This document shows positions 7,536-17,472 of a stretch of 28,378 nt of DNA, piece by piece; position 1 is the stretch's first letter, and every line of letters begins with the position of its first letter. This stretch comes from Bacteroidota bacterium (GTDB lineage Bacteria; Bacteroidota; Bacteroidia; Cytophagales; Cytophagaceae), in the NCBI GenBank assembly GCA_023428135.1, contig JAEYZG010000056.1, forward strand, positions 1-28,378. The letters run 5' to 3'. Both the position numbers and the translations under genes were made by a program. The notes beneath the pieces are model-generated. The model saw only the letters and a list, made by a program, of their open reading frames with translations. It was not told the origin of the DNA and searched no databases.

Positions 7536-10500
7536 TTATTTCGTGAATTTCAGAACTTCTTTCTTTCCATTTCTGGTTATTACTACACTGTACATTCCAT
7601 TTGCAAACTCTTCCGTCGGGTAGGTGAAATTGTTTACTCCGGCAGATGCCTGACCATTATACACTTCAGCTATTTTCATTCCATGGATAGAATATATTTC
7701 TATGCGCACTCCGCTAACTTCTTTTGCCGTCAATTGAATATTTAGATTCTTTTCCGTACCCAAAGGATTCGGATAGACAAGCGCACCTTCAGTCACAGCC
7801 AGTTCAGCATCATCAGCCAGATGAAATTTAAAACTTGACGGGTATCCAATAAGAGCGTCTGAACTGAACTCAACTTTTTCTGCCAATGCAATTTCATCAG
7901 CACTTTCAGAATGTTTAAGGAAGAAAGTGATCTCACCTGTCGCATAATCACCCTGAACGGTCAGGTAATACAGTGCGTCCAGATTCTCAACAGCTCCGAG
8001 ATATTGCCCGTTTGCATTTTGAGCTACAAGTATATAATCCTCAAACCGCTCAGGATTAGCCGTCACCAGTTCGGCAACAATAGACATATTGCTCTCTTTC
8101 AATTTTACATCCAAACCGTCAAAGGATGTAGCCACCTTTGTATTGGCAAAAACAGTTTTTTCCGGATAGATAACCTGACCTTCGGAAGAGGCATACAGCA
8201 TATAGCCTTTACCAGGCTCCAGGGTGGAAAGACTTCCAACCCAGCCCTCCGCCGGATCATAGATCGCAAAACTTCTCTGACCTTTGATTATATCACCTTC
8301 AGTAGCTTCCCAGGTGGCCAGTGCTTCATTGATTTGAAGAATATTGGTGCCCAGATAAGCCAGCCAGTTCCAGCCTTCATGAATACTTACCGGAGTAGAA
8401 TTCAGGTCAATACTTGCCCCTTTTACGTTCAGGGTACCCAGCTTCTCTACCCGCATTTTATAGCTTTCGTGGAAATCGATACCACCGGCATCGCTCAATG
8501 AACCAACCCAGCCAACTGTCTTCTGGTATTGGTCATAATGCATGCTACCTTTGATCAGGTCGCTGTTACTTGCGTTGAATTTAGTCAACACAGAATCCAC
8601 GTCTTTATACTGAGGTGCCACGTTGAAGGAAATCCAGTTCCAGCCCGGCTGCAAACTGATAGTGCTGAGCTGAATGGTTCCACCTGAAAAGACCACCGGA
8701 TTGGCCTGCGTGCCTTCCATAGAGTTATTCGCAAAGAGCATCTCCGGCTTAATATCTTCCAACACTACTCCAGCACTGGCATCCCAGATACGGAAAGTTA
8801 GTTCCTCACCCTGGGCCACATTGCTGTAAATATTGAGATACACTCTGTAGGTACTGCTTCCTGAAAGGTATTTCAAGTTGGCCACGCCCCTCAATTCTTC
8901 TCCCACAAAGGCAGCCAGCTTGTCGTTTTCATCGGTAGAGAATACATCATTGATTTTCAATTGTCCAACCACACCCATAGAATATTCAAAGCTGGAAGGG
9001 TCGATAGTCCAAAGTGGAGTATCACCGGTTACATTCAAGTTAAAGGTAAAGACTTCCGCATCACCAAATCGGGTGGCAAGTACAATGCTCTCCTCATACT
9101 GGCCGATATTCAGGCCTTCCAGAACGCTAAACTTGATTGTTTTACTGCTTTGCGGATTAATGATACCAGAAATTTCACTTGCCAGTATCCAGGTAGGAAG
9201 GTTTTCAATAGTAAAGTTCTCTATTTTACCACCCTGATTTTCTATAGCAACAGTAAAGGAATATGTTTCTCTCTTTTCTATGGATGCGGAATGACTATTA
9301 TCGGACCATACCACCTGGTTTTGATCTACAAATGCAGTCCAGGTCACCGCCGAGCTCATTTTGTTTCCATTCAGGTCCTGAATATTTCTGACGGTAATAT
9401 CCAGAATTACATTTTCAATTCTTTCCGGTGCGATGGTAGGCGTAATGATCATCTCATCCTTATTCACCACATAGGTAAAGGTTACCGTTTCTACCGCACG
9501 TTCGATTTTCACCGGAGCACTGTTGGAGGTAAAACTTCCTCCTACAAGTTCGGCATCGAACGGGAATAAGCCAATAGCTGATTTATCAGCCTGGTCAGCG
9601 ATGGTTGCTGTCAGGGCCAGTTGTCCAAATCCGGCATCGGTATATTTTTCAAAAGGATAGTACGCCAATAGCCCCGGTTCGTCACCTTTGAGTCTGAAGT
9701 AAGCGTCACGCTGGATCTGCTTTTGCTCTCTGGCAGCATTCCAGAAGCGTAGCTCATCGATTGAACCTGTAAATTGACCACTTACTACCTCGTCAGGCAA
9801 TACGATTCTTCCATAAGCTCCTACATAAACTTTCGGGCCTGCAAAAGCTGAAAACTTACTACTGTTTGTAGAAGCAGTGACATTGCCATCGTAGTATACA
9901 TCCACATTTCCACGCCTGTTTACCACTAAGGCGAAGTGATGCCACTCGTTGGTCACGGCAGGGTTATTTACAGCCAGTGCATATCCGTTGTTTTTAACAA
10001 ACAGCTTTCCTGATGCATCCGTGTAAACAGACCAGGCTGATGGCTGAAAGCCGCTGGAAGTCTGGTCAATATTTCCGTTGGAAATGAGGGTGCTGTTAGC
10101 TATATCCGCGGTTTTAAACCAGAAAGAAATAGTAAAATCTGTTTCTTCATCGGCATTCAGTGCTGAAGCAGCTATTTCAAAATGTTGATCCGATCCGTTT
10201 AACACAATGGCTCTGGATTCTTGCGCAAATTTCCAGGAATTTGGAACCGTTGCATTTCGTCTTCCAGTCTTATCAAAGGCAGTGGTTCCTTTTCCTTCAT
10301 CCATTGGCCAGTAACCCAACAGACCGGCTGCATTGGCTCGCTGCGCATACAGGTAATTGGACCTGATCTCGCTTATAGTGCGCAGGTCGTTCCAAATTCT
10401 TAATTCATGAATATTTCCATTAAAGCTTCCACCCACTTTTACTTTTTCAGATGTAGTTTTAATTGTCTGAACCAGCGTACCTGAAAGGTCTGCTTCACCT

Positions 10501-10559
10501 TGATATAAAGGTATACCTGTTTTGCACTTCTGTCGTAGGTCACTGCGATATGGTTCCAA
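7536..10559 (-). CDS. giant LamG T9SS surface protein, C-terminal part (after frameshift)
   Basis: This 1007-codon frame is the 3' part of the gene that begins at 17047. Its first 15 or so codons overlap the upstream frame out of phase and are not real protein; meaningful sequence starts at YQGEADLSGT near 10515. In order it holds the end of one LamG (concanavalin-like) domain, a complete LamG domain (about 10220-9720, WHHFALVVNRRGNVDVYYDG), a long beta-rich linker, and the FVGEELRG domain shared with the next gene. Two GWNW repeats follow (LQPGWNWISF and IHEGWNWLAY, each followed by an IKG...GWVGSL block). A type A T9SS sorting domain (VYPNPLGTEKNLNIQL) ends in LKFTK. No start codon or ribosome-binding site makes sense at 10559, which supports a frameshift rather than a separate gene. 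Confidence 0.8.
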   Translation of the reverse strand: MEPYRSDLRQKCKTGIPLYQGEADLSGTLVQTIKTTSEKVKVGGSFNGNIHELRIWNDLRTISEIRSNYLYAQRANAAGLLGYWPMDEGKGTTAFDKTGRRNATVPNSWKFAQESRAIVLNGSDQHFEIAASALNADEETDFTISFWFKTADIANSTLISNGNIDQTSSGFQPSAWSVYTDASGKLFVKNNGYALAVNNPAVTNEWHHFALVVNRRGNVDVYYDGNVTASTNSSKFSAFAGPKVYVGAYGRIVLPDEVVSGQFTGSIDELRFWNAAREQKQIQRDAYFRLKGDEPGLLAYYPFEKYTDAGFGQLALTATIADQADKSAIGLFPFDAELVGGSFTSNSAPVKIERAVETVTFTYVVNKDEMIITPTIAPERIENVILDITVRNIQDLNGNKMSSAVTWTAFVDQNQVVWSDNSHSASIEKRETYSFTVAIENQGGKIENFTIENLPTWILASEISGIINPQSSKTIKFSVLEGLNIGQYEESIVLATRFGDAEVFTFNLNVTGDTPLWTIDPSSFEYSMGVVGQLKINDVFSTDENDKLAAFVGEELRGVANLKYLSGSSTYRVYLNIYSNVAQGEELTFRIWDASAGVVLEDIKPEMLFANNSMEGTQANPVVFSGGTIQLSTISLQPGWNWISFNVAPQYKDVDSVLTKFNASNSDLIKGSMHYDQYQKTVGWVGSLSDAGGIDFHESYKMRVEKLGTLNVKGASIDLNSTPVSIHEGWNWLAYLGTNILQINEALATWEATEGDIIKGQRSFAIYDPAEGWVGSLSTLEPGKGYMLYASSEGQVIYPEKTVFANTKVATSFDGLDVKLKESNMSIVAELVTANPERFEDYILVAQNANGQYLGAVENLDALYYLTVQGDYATGEITFFLKHSESADEIALAEKVEFSSDALIGYPSSFKFHLADDAELAVTEGALVYPNPLGTEKNLNIQLTAKEVSGVRIEIYSIHGMKIAEVYNGQASAGVNNFTYPTEEFANGMYSVVITRNGKKEVLKFTK

Positions 10560-13500
10560 TAGATACCAGTCACAGGGCTTTCACCGCTTAGTCTTTCTCC
10601 ATTTATTTCAAAATACAGATATCCGTTTGCATTAAAACCAAGCTCCCAGTCGCTTTGAGCAACTAGTACTTCATCCCCGCTGCCTGACCGTTGGGCATAA
10701 AGCTCTATAGTAAAGGAACGATCATTCAGATTCAGCGGAGGGATTTCCATCACCTGATTTCCATCAAAGCCAAGACTGGTATAATGGGCTATATCTGTAC
10801 CATTCAATACGCCACGGATATCGATATCCAGGTTTTTATTGATCAGTCCTTCGTTGATGGTTTCATTGAAACGAATACTCAGCTCATCGTCAGCAGTTAA
10901 TACACCATTCAAAGGGAAAGGCTTTCCGAAGTTTACAGGATTCAAGCGATCGATTTTTCCTGAATAGATTTCCGAAAGTCTTTCTACACCGGATGCGCAA
11001 ACTGTTTTAATCTGTAAATCATAATTCCCATCCCTCAGGTTGGCAATGTTCCAATCCAGGGAAGTATAACTATCCGATTGAGATAGCAATAACGTATCCC
11101 CACCCGCATTCGCTTTATTATAGAATTCAAAAGCGTTGATCCAGGTAGCAGAGGTACTTGGCTTATACCGAAGAACTGCTTTTTCAAAACCTACAAAGTT
11201 GAGGTCATAATTGCTTAATATAAGCGGAAGTGTATCCTGATAGGCAGAGTTTAATACCCATCGATCTGTCGGACTTAAAAGTGCAGATTTGCTACAAGTA
11301 GGAATAAAGGAGGCACTAATAGTTGCAGAGGCGAATATACTAGTATCACATGGAGCCGATACGTATATCGCTATATCGTTATATTCATTCGCCTGTGGAC
11401 TTTTTCTCAGCAACAGGGTTTTGTTGATACTGCTACCTGCAGGAACATAAAACTCCCTGGCAATGGTCTGTCCATCTATAGTAAGCATTGCACCATGAGG
11501 ATTGGTAGCTTCATCAATCCACATTCCATAAATTCTGTCGTCATCAGTATTAGAGTTGGATATGGTAACTGTATACACCGCTGCCTCATCGGAAGGTATC
11601 CCCACCTGTCTGGCCGGGCTTATAGAAATACCAGGCTTATCCCTGCTTATCGTTGCAGGCTGTATCTGAGTGCCGGGTTTATGATATTGGGTTAATACCT
11701 CTCTTTCAAATGGACAAGAAGTTTCACCTCCACGAACTTTAAAAATAGGGCCATTCTGGTTACCACCATCAAGAATATCTACAGAATAAAAATCGCCTAT
11801 ATCCTGATCTTCCAGCGTAAATCCATATTCAATGGAATGACTTTCTCCACGCGAAGTTTCACCACTTTGAACCACACCAAAGGTTAAGGAATTATCTGTA
11901 GAAGCACCGGTACCATTTACTTTACCTTTTACCTCTAATCCATAAGAAGTGGTTATATCGATTTCCCAGGTAAACCTGTAAGAAAGATCATTCTTAAGCG
12001 TTACACTTCTGGAATAGGAAGAACCGGAGCTAAAGGAAATATTCTTTTCCAAATCTCCTACTTTCTGTTCCAGTAAAACAACTGATTTATCAACTCCGGC
12101 TCCAACTGTATTGCCAAGGTTTCCTGCATCATTGACACTCTGTCCATTTACGGCATTCAGCTTCATTTCTTCATTCAATGCTAGAGCCTCTTTCCAAATT
12201 CTTATTTGTTGATTGTACCAGCGCACTGAATCTATTTGAACCTCGTCAGGCCCAAAAGTTTTAGTGAAAATATAACTAGGGCCTGAAAAATCAGCATCTT
12301 CTCTTTCGTAAGGTGTGGTTGTAGACACGGAAGAGCCCCATATAGGATCATCATTGTTTGTCCCATATCTGGGATCGTTTTGATCGGTGAACACCTTGGT
12401 ATAATCCGGTCCATCAAGAACAAAATTCCTAAGTGCAATCAAATCCGGTATTAATTGTGTACGAATATGTCTTTGGGTATATATAAAATAGGTACCATAG
12501 CCAAGAGGATTGATCTGGAAACCTTTTTTCCGACCGATCATATACGTTTTTCCACTGGTAGACACTACCTGGTCGGTCTCCTTACAAGGCACATTGCCAC
12601 CACAATCCTGGTCCTGCACAAACTGTAGTATATCCGCCACACCAAAATCCATATTCATAGACTTTCCAATGAACAAATCCGCATCAGCACCTACCATACT
12701 AGGGTCACTACTAGTGCTGATATTTTCTGCAATCTGAACTGTTTCCGAGTATTCGTTTCCTAAACCAAGGGTAGCTTTTACATTCACTGTATAGAAAGTT
12801 TCAGCCTCAATATCCGTATCTACCATAACCCCAACTCCAGTGCTGAATTTTGCACCCACTGAAATGGTATTGGTAAGCTCTCCCGCCGCCGATCCGGCCA
12901 GGAACCAACTAAAATTACTCCTAATTTCCCGTTCTTTGGAAATACTGGCAAAACTGTTGGACCCGGGAGGGTCTCGTAATATATGTTCAGGTATCTGAGG
13001 ACCTTCTGTTGCGAACGAAGCTCCGTCTTGTTTTGAACCTAATACATATCCATCCAGTGACCATGTATTTTGTTCCAATCCAATTACAGAAGTAATTTCT
13101 ATTTTTTTAAGATAATCCAATTCAGGGAAAGTTGGATTGGTAGTCAGGTTGGGCTCACCTACCGTAAATGTATAGAGGGAATCACCTTCAGTACTATTAA
13201 TATTCAACGTTATATTTTCGCCCGACAAACCGTTGTTGATGCTTATTTCCGCATCAGTAACACCAACCGTATCATAAACAAACGTGTTTTGATCTTTATT
13301 TACATAGATTTCAGTTAACCTTATATTAACAGAGTAAGTGCCATCTTTGTAGAATACCGGATAATCCAGCTGATCGGTATAAATGGTATCGCGCGAATCC
13401 AGATTCTGAACCACAATCATACTTTCTCCTTTATCAAACGTTCCACCTTCCTCATTTTCTACAAACAAGGAATGACCGGAGCGATACACAAAGTCTTTAA

Positions 13501-16500
13501 GGTAATTGAACTCAACCTGATCAACCTGTTGGACATTTCCATTAGTATCAAACAGTGTATCTGTAACAGTTTGAAGAGGTATAATTTCTTTAAGGTTTAC
13601 TACCTGCGATTCAAAAGTGATGGTAGGATTGGAAGCGATAAATATTTCCGGATTTCCAGGGTTAGCTCCACCTTTCAGGATATATTCCAGTGGAAATATT
13701 TCTGTACGATACTCACCATGTTCGTCGGTGGTTATTGTATCAGAAAAACAACCCTGAGTCGATTCAAATATAAGAGTTGCCTGCCCAATGTTGTTCTTGG
13801 TACGGCCCAAACCGCTATGCTTATTTCCTTCTCTGGTACCTCCTACAACTTTACCGATCGCAATCAGTTTGGTATTATCTACAAAAGTAAGTCCGGTGAT
13901 CGGCTGTTGAAAATCGTGTGTACCCACTTCAGGAAAACGAGCCTTAACAAAACTATGCAATGATTTCTGCAAGGAAATAAAGTGTTCCCCGATCGGTACA
14001 TTGATAGTAAACTCACCGTTTACATCTGTCTGTACCGGCACACCGTCTTTGGAGACAATAGTACCATCTACTGTCAGGAAGATACCGGAAGCCGGGCAAT
14101 ATAAATCATCTTCCGAATTACCATAGTAAACGGTACCAGAAACCGGGAAGGAAGAAATATCCTTAAAGTCCTGGCTGTTATGCACAGGCACACTGCTACC
14201 CACATATACCGAGCGATTGTTGGGCTGAAATTTATGATTCGTAATAAACGGCGTGATCTTGAAGAGTTCTCCGTTGTTTGCGTAGCGCACATGTTTTACC
14301 ACATAATTTCCGTCGGCATCGGTCACCGCGTTATTTCCAAGCTGCGCCGGAGATGGCACGGCATCTGAAAAACCTGCTTGATTGTCAACATAGGAACGTG
14401 GCATAAAAGCATGATTGCCGTTGAATTGATAGCCCGCCTTATAGGATGCGTCGTACAAATAATCGCCTACATTTTCATCCATTCTGAGATAAAGTCCCAG
14501 TCCTTCTTCGTTCCCTTGTAAGAAAGAGTTAAAATTGTTACGAATCTGCTCTTCTGTTCTTGCCAATCCCCAGCAACGGAACTCATCCATATAGCCTTTG
14601 AAAGAGCCATTGTTGGAGCCCAGGACGTTTGTACCTACCACAAACACATGTCCGTTTTCATCAGAAAGGGTATTGACAGTTCGGTTCCATACCATGGGTA
14701 AACCACTGATATCTTCATTCTTTCCATCCAGGTAGATCTTAACTTCCCCCTGATGTTTGATAATGGCAAAATGATGCCATTCGCCGGGCTGAGCATCAAT
14801 ACTGAAATCGATTTTTTCGGTTCCCCCCAACAGTAACTGCCAGTTTACATTGCCGGCACTTGGAGTAACCAACGCCATATAACTGCCGTCTACCGCTGAT
14901 TGACCTGTTCTGAAAACATAACCGTTATTAAACTCGGAAGCGTTTAGCCAGAACTCTATGGTTCTATCCTTGTCACGCAACATAAAGTCAAGATCTACCT
15001 GTTTATCGTTCACCAGTCCGTTATGTATCGTGGCCGCATTATTATTATCCACCAACAAGAAGAAGTCTTTGTCCCCGTCGAAATAGATCGATTTATTAGG
15101 ATTGAGCCCTGCTGAGTTTTCTATTGTAATTTTGCAATCCTTCACACTGATACCTCCTTCATATTCTACTCTACCGGAAACCAGACCGAAAGGTGCGCGA
15201 TAACCCACATCAGAGATACGATTGGTCAATAATGGATCTGACCCACATGTCCCTTCTCCTTCCAGAAAGTATTCGTGCAGCACATTGGATTCCACGTCAA
15301 AGTCTCTGTATTGTCTTATTCCTGCTCCTACGGTAGCTATCTGTTGCGGTGCTGAGGCGTCACCCAATGGCCTACGATAGATGTTCTGTTTTACAAGGGA
15401 ACCTGAATTGTTTTCTACTGTCCAGTTGAGTTGTACAAAATCACTCTGATAACCTTTATAAGCCTTTAGTCCATTGGAAGAATAAGTTTCGGATAGGTCA
15501 CCGTCCACTTTAATAGCTGGACCGGAATCCCCCGCAGAACCAATAGTCAAATCACCACTGCATGAATTGTAAACTTTTACCGTAAAAACTAATTCCTTGC
15601 AAATGGTATTTTCTTTAAAACTATAAGTAGTTATTCCTGCTCCAACTTCTCCCAGCAAATCACCATCTCCAGATGCCCCTTTTTCCTTCCGGAAAATCTT
15701 AAACTTTTGTTCATTATTCCATTTATCAGTCCAAGCCAACGTTATTTGATTTTCCACCACAGAGGCCGTTACTGTAGAAGTGTTATTGGTCAGGGTTCCC
15801 TGTACTGTGGCAATTGGAATATTACCAGTGTAAGTATTCAACATTGGTTGCCCAACAATCCCATTGGCATTCACCCTTGAAAATGCCACCAAATAATATT
15901 TATACCGGGTATTATTTTCAAGATTATAATTATCACTAAAGCGAAAGATTGTATTGCTGCCATCTACCGACTTTGTAATTACCTCACTGCCATTGGTGGC
16001 TCCACCATAAGTAGTTCCACTTTTATTTTGCGCAATATTCACTGATGAAGAACTAATATTATTTCCATTAGCATCTATTTTATATCGTTGAATTAAGAAG
16101 TATAGATCCGCACACTCGTGAATATTGACAGTTGGAATTTCCCATCGAAGTTTTCTGCTGGTGGAATTACAGACATCTTCATTTTCAACTATGAAATTTT
16201 TTGGTTCAGGAGTAACCACAGGTCTCAAAATGGATTTCGTTTCCGTTTTTATAGCCTTAAAAGTGTAGTCATTGTCTTGGTAGAATAATTTTAATTCGTA
16301 TTCGTATTCATAACAGGTTTCCGTACCCAGAATATCCTCATAGCGTTCAGGACTTTTATAATCATCACCGAAACCGATGTTTGATTTTATGGTTGACCAG
16401 GCACCCCAGGTAGTATTACCAAGGGGTCTTTTCCTTCTATTCACTTCGAAATACCATTCATCCATTGCTTCACTTATATTGGTAACATCGGTTGGATCTT

Positions 16501-17047
16501 TCCATGTAAGGACATTTTTATTTCCCTGTTGAGCAACAGCATAATTGGTAAATACCCAACTGGATGGTAAACTTCCTGTACTTACCGACATTGTTTTCAC
16601 ACCTGCACCTCCCACAGCAGAACCTGCCTGTCCTCCTCCAATGTTGCAAGGGTAAACAGACACAGTCGTACCAGACACTCTGATTTGATAGGAGCTATAA
16701 CCTCTGATCGGGTTTTTCAAATACACTACATCTTCACGTGTAGCATTATTAGTTTCAGCTTTAGTACTTCCGTTCAGGGTACTTAACTCTGTCCAGCCCT
16801 GCGATGAATTATAGCGATATTCTATCTTAACATGGGGATAAAAGGCCGAGGTATTTCCAAATGCACAATTATCCATGGTAGCTTTTCTGGAGACTTTTAC
16901 CGAGATGCGGTCATTTGAAGCATCATAGCTTGCGCTGGAAGCCGTAATTTCTCCAGCAGCAAAACCGGAGCCATGGAAGATTAGTAGTACCAACAAGCAC
17001 AAAATAGCCCTGGCTACCAACCTTTGTAGCAGTAATTTTTTTATCAT
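10439..17047 (-). CDS. giant LamG T9SS surface protein, N-terminal part
   Basis: The start at 17047 (MIKKLLLQ) gives a clean signal peptide (ARAILCLLVLLIFHGSGFAAG); an in-frame ATG at 17068 would add seven residues. Residues about 150-620 are fibronectin-III-like modules with repeated IYRR and IFRK strands. A LamG domain follows (about 15125-14500; WHHFAIIKHQGEVKIYLDG). Next come carboxypeptidase-regulatory-like or prealbumin-like modules (TDADGNYVV, TDVNGEFTI, TDEHGEYRT), then a large unclassified section. A second LamG domain begins near 10790 and is cut when the frame turns into nonsense (YLYIKVKQTFQVRW). Removing two bases from a TATAT run near 10510 joins it to the next frame, for a protein of about 3170 residues. 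It is probably a cell-surface adhesin or matrix protein. The AraC regulator at 17473 lies upstream on the same strand. Confidence 0.85.
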   Translation of the reverse strand: MIKKLLLQRLVARAILCLLVLLIFHGSGFAAGEITASSASYDASNDRISVKVSRKATMDNCAFGNTSAFYPHVKIEYRYNSSQGWTELSTLNGSTKAETNNATREDVVYLKNPIRGYSSYQIRVSGTTVSVYPCNIGGGQAGSAVGGAGVKTMSVSTGSLPSSWVFTNYAVAQQGNKNVLTWKDPTDVTNISEAMDEWYFEVNRRKRPLGNTTWGAWSTIKSNIGFGDDYKSPERYEDILGTETCYEYEYELKLFYQDNDYTFKAIKTETKSILRPVVTPEPKNFIVENEDVCNSTSRKLRWEIPTVNIHECADLYFLIQRYKIDANGNNISSSSVNIAQNKSGTTYGGATNGSEVITKSVDGSNTIFRFSDNYNLENNTRYKYYLVAFSRVNANGIVGQPMLNTYTGNIPIATVQGTLTNNTSTVTASVVENQITLAWTDKWNNEQKFKIFRKEKGASGDGDLLGEVGAGITTYSFKENTICKELVFTVKVYNSCSGDLTIGSAGDSGPAIKVDGDLSETYSSNGLKAYKGYQSDFVQLNWTVENNSGSLVKQNIYRRPLGDASAPQQIATVGAGIRQYRDFDVESNVLHEYFLEGEGTCGSDPLLTNRISDVGYRAPFGLVSGRVEYEGGISVKDCKITIENSAGLNPNKSIYFDGDKDFFLLVDNNNAATIHNGLVNDKQVDLDFMLRDKDRTIEFWLNASEFNNGYVFRTGQSAVDGSYMALVTPSAGNVNWQLLLGGTEKIDFSIDAQPGEWHHFAIIKHQGEVKIYLDGKNEDISGLPMVWNRTVNTLSDENGHVFVVGTNVLGSNNGSFKGYMDEFRCWGLARTEEQIRNNFNSFLQGNEEGLGLYLRMDENVGDYLYDASYKAGYQFNGNHAFMPRSYVDNQAGFSDAVPSPAQLGNNAVTDADGNYVVKHVRYANNGELFKITPFITNHKFQPNNRSVYVGSSVPVHNSQDFKDISSFPVSGTVYYGNSEDDLYCPASGIFLTVDGTIVSKDGVPVQTDVNGEFTINVPIGEHFISLQKSLHSFVKARFPEVGTHDFQQPITGLTFVDNTKLIAIGKVVGGTREGNKHSGLGRTKNNIGQATLIFESTQGCFSDTITTDEHGEYRTEIFPLEYILKGGANPGNPEIFIASNPTITFESQVVNLKEIIPLQTVTDTLFDTNGNVQQVDQVEFNYLKDFVYRSGHSLFVENEEGGTFDKGESMIVVQNLDSRDTIYTDQLDYPVFYKDGTYSVNIRLTEIYVNKDQNTFVYDTVGVTDAEISINNGLSGENITLNINSTEGDSLYTFTVGEPNLTTNPTFPELDYLKKIEITSVIGLEQNTWSLDGYVLGSKQDGASFATEGPQIPEHILRDPPGSNSFASISKEREIRSNFSWFLAGSAAGELTNTISVGAKFSTGVGVMVDTDIEAETFYTVNVKATLGLGNEYSETVQIAENISTSSDPSMVGADADLFIGKSMNMDFGVADILQFVQDQDCGGNVPCKETDQVVSTSGKTYMIGRKKGFQINPLGYGTYFIYTQRHIRTQLIPDLIALRNFVLDGPDYTKVFTDQNDPRYGTNNDDPIWGSSVSTTTPYEREDADFSGPSYIFTKTFGPDEVQIDSVRWYNQQIRIWKEALALNEEMKLNAVNGQSVNDAGNLGNTVGAGVDKSVVLLEQKVGDLEKNISFSSGSSYSRSVTLKNDLSYRFTWEIDITTSYGLEVKGKVNGTGASTDNSLTFGVVQSGETSRGESHSIEYGFTLEDQDIGDFYSVDILDGGNQNGPIFKVRGGETSCPFEREVLTQYHKPGTQIQPATISRDKPGISISPARQVGIPSDEAAVYTVTISNSNTDDDRIYGMWIDEATNPHGAMLTIDGQTIAREFYVPAGSSINKTLLLRKSPQANEYNDIAIYVSAPCDTSIFASATISASFIPTCSKSALLSPTDRWVLNSAYQDTLPLILSNYDLNFVGFEKAVLRYKPSTSATWINAFEFYNKANAGGDTLLLSQSDSYTSLDWNIANLRDGNYDLQIKTVCASGVERLSEIYSGKIDRLNPVNFGKPFPLNGVLTADDELSIRFNETINEGLINKNLDIDIRGVLNGTDIAHYTSLGFDGNQVMEIPPLNLNDRSFTIELYAQRSGSGDEVLVAQSDWELGFNANGYLYFEINGERLSGESPVTGIYWNHIAVTYDRSAKQVYLYIKVKQTFQVRWFRQLKLHLKK

Positions 17048-17123
17048 GGTAGTAAAATTTGTTGACAAAGGGTTTTAAATAAATTGTCAGATACAAATCC
17101 CTAAAGTTATAGCCACTTAAAAA

Positions 17124-17146
17124 AACATTGTTGTAAAAATGCGAAC
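17124..17146 (-). promoter_or_regulatory. conserved upstream motif, giant gene 1
   Basis: On the minus strand GTTCGCATTTTT is followed by ACAA and CAATGTT. The same motif (GTTCGCATTTTTT, ACAATGTT) occurs at 27645-27665 before the second giant gene. Here it begins 99 bp before the start codon; there it begins 111 bp before it. Both genes also start MIK-LLL. A shared operator or promoter element is inferred; the near-identity is directly visible. Confidence 0.5.
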
Positions 17147-17164
17147 TAAGTAACAGGTATGCCT

Positions 17165-17308
17165 CGCCGGCTGGCCTTACTTTTCTCCTTGATGAGAAAA
17201 GTAAGCAAAAGAATCAAGGTCTGTGAGTAAATTGCTAAAATTTCAATTCATTACGCTAAAAAATTTGAAACTTGTCCTCCTGCTTACTCTGCAGGCCGGC
17301 CTCTTGCT
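17165..17308. repeat. interspersed palindromic repeat between AraC and giant genes
   Basis: TTACTTTTCTC-CTTGAT-GAGAAAAGTAA is a perfect 11-bp stem at about 17177-17204, followed by GCAAAAGAATCAAGG. GCCGGCTGGCC on the left and GGCCGGCC near 17293 can pair across the block. The segment resembles non-coding repeats common in Bacteroidota genomes. No ORF in it looks protein-like. Confidence 0.45.
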
Positions 17309-17330
17309 AAAAAAGTCCACTAGACTTTTT
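17309..17330 (-). terminator. intrinsic terminator behind the AraC regulator
   Basis: AAAAAGTC (17310-17317) and GACTTTTT (17323-17330) form a perfect stem with a 5-nt loop. On the minus strand the stem ends in a run of Ts. It lies about 145 bp downstream of the AraC stop codon and would separate that transcript from the giant gene. Confidence 0.6.
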
Positions 17331-17472
17331 CTTTACGTGCGAGCCCAGGCTACGAACAACAAAGTTTTTTTAACGCTTCATTCGTAAAATGTCGCAGTTA
17401 ATCGCTAACAGCGATATGCTATAATCGTAATACAAATAAAATATTAGATTTTGATCGAAATCTTCAGTAGTA

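Noticed and set aside
7911..9569. Plus-strand frames of up to 202 codons opposite the giant gene
   Set aside because: They are antisense to LamG, GWNW and sorting-domain sequence and have no recognisable domain or spacing of their own.
10439..10559. Programmed ribosomal frameshift at the giant gene
   Set aside because: No slippery heptamer with a downstream structure is apparent; a repeat-length change at TATAT or a sequencing error is simpler.
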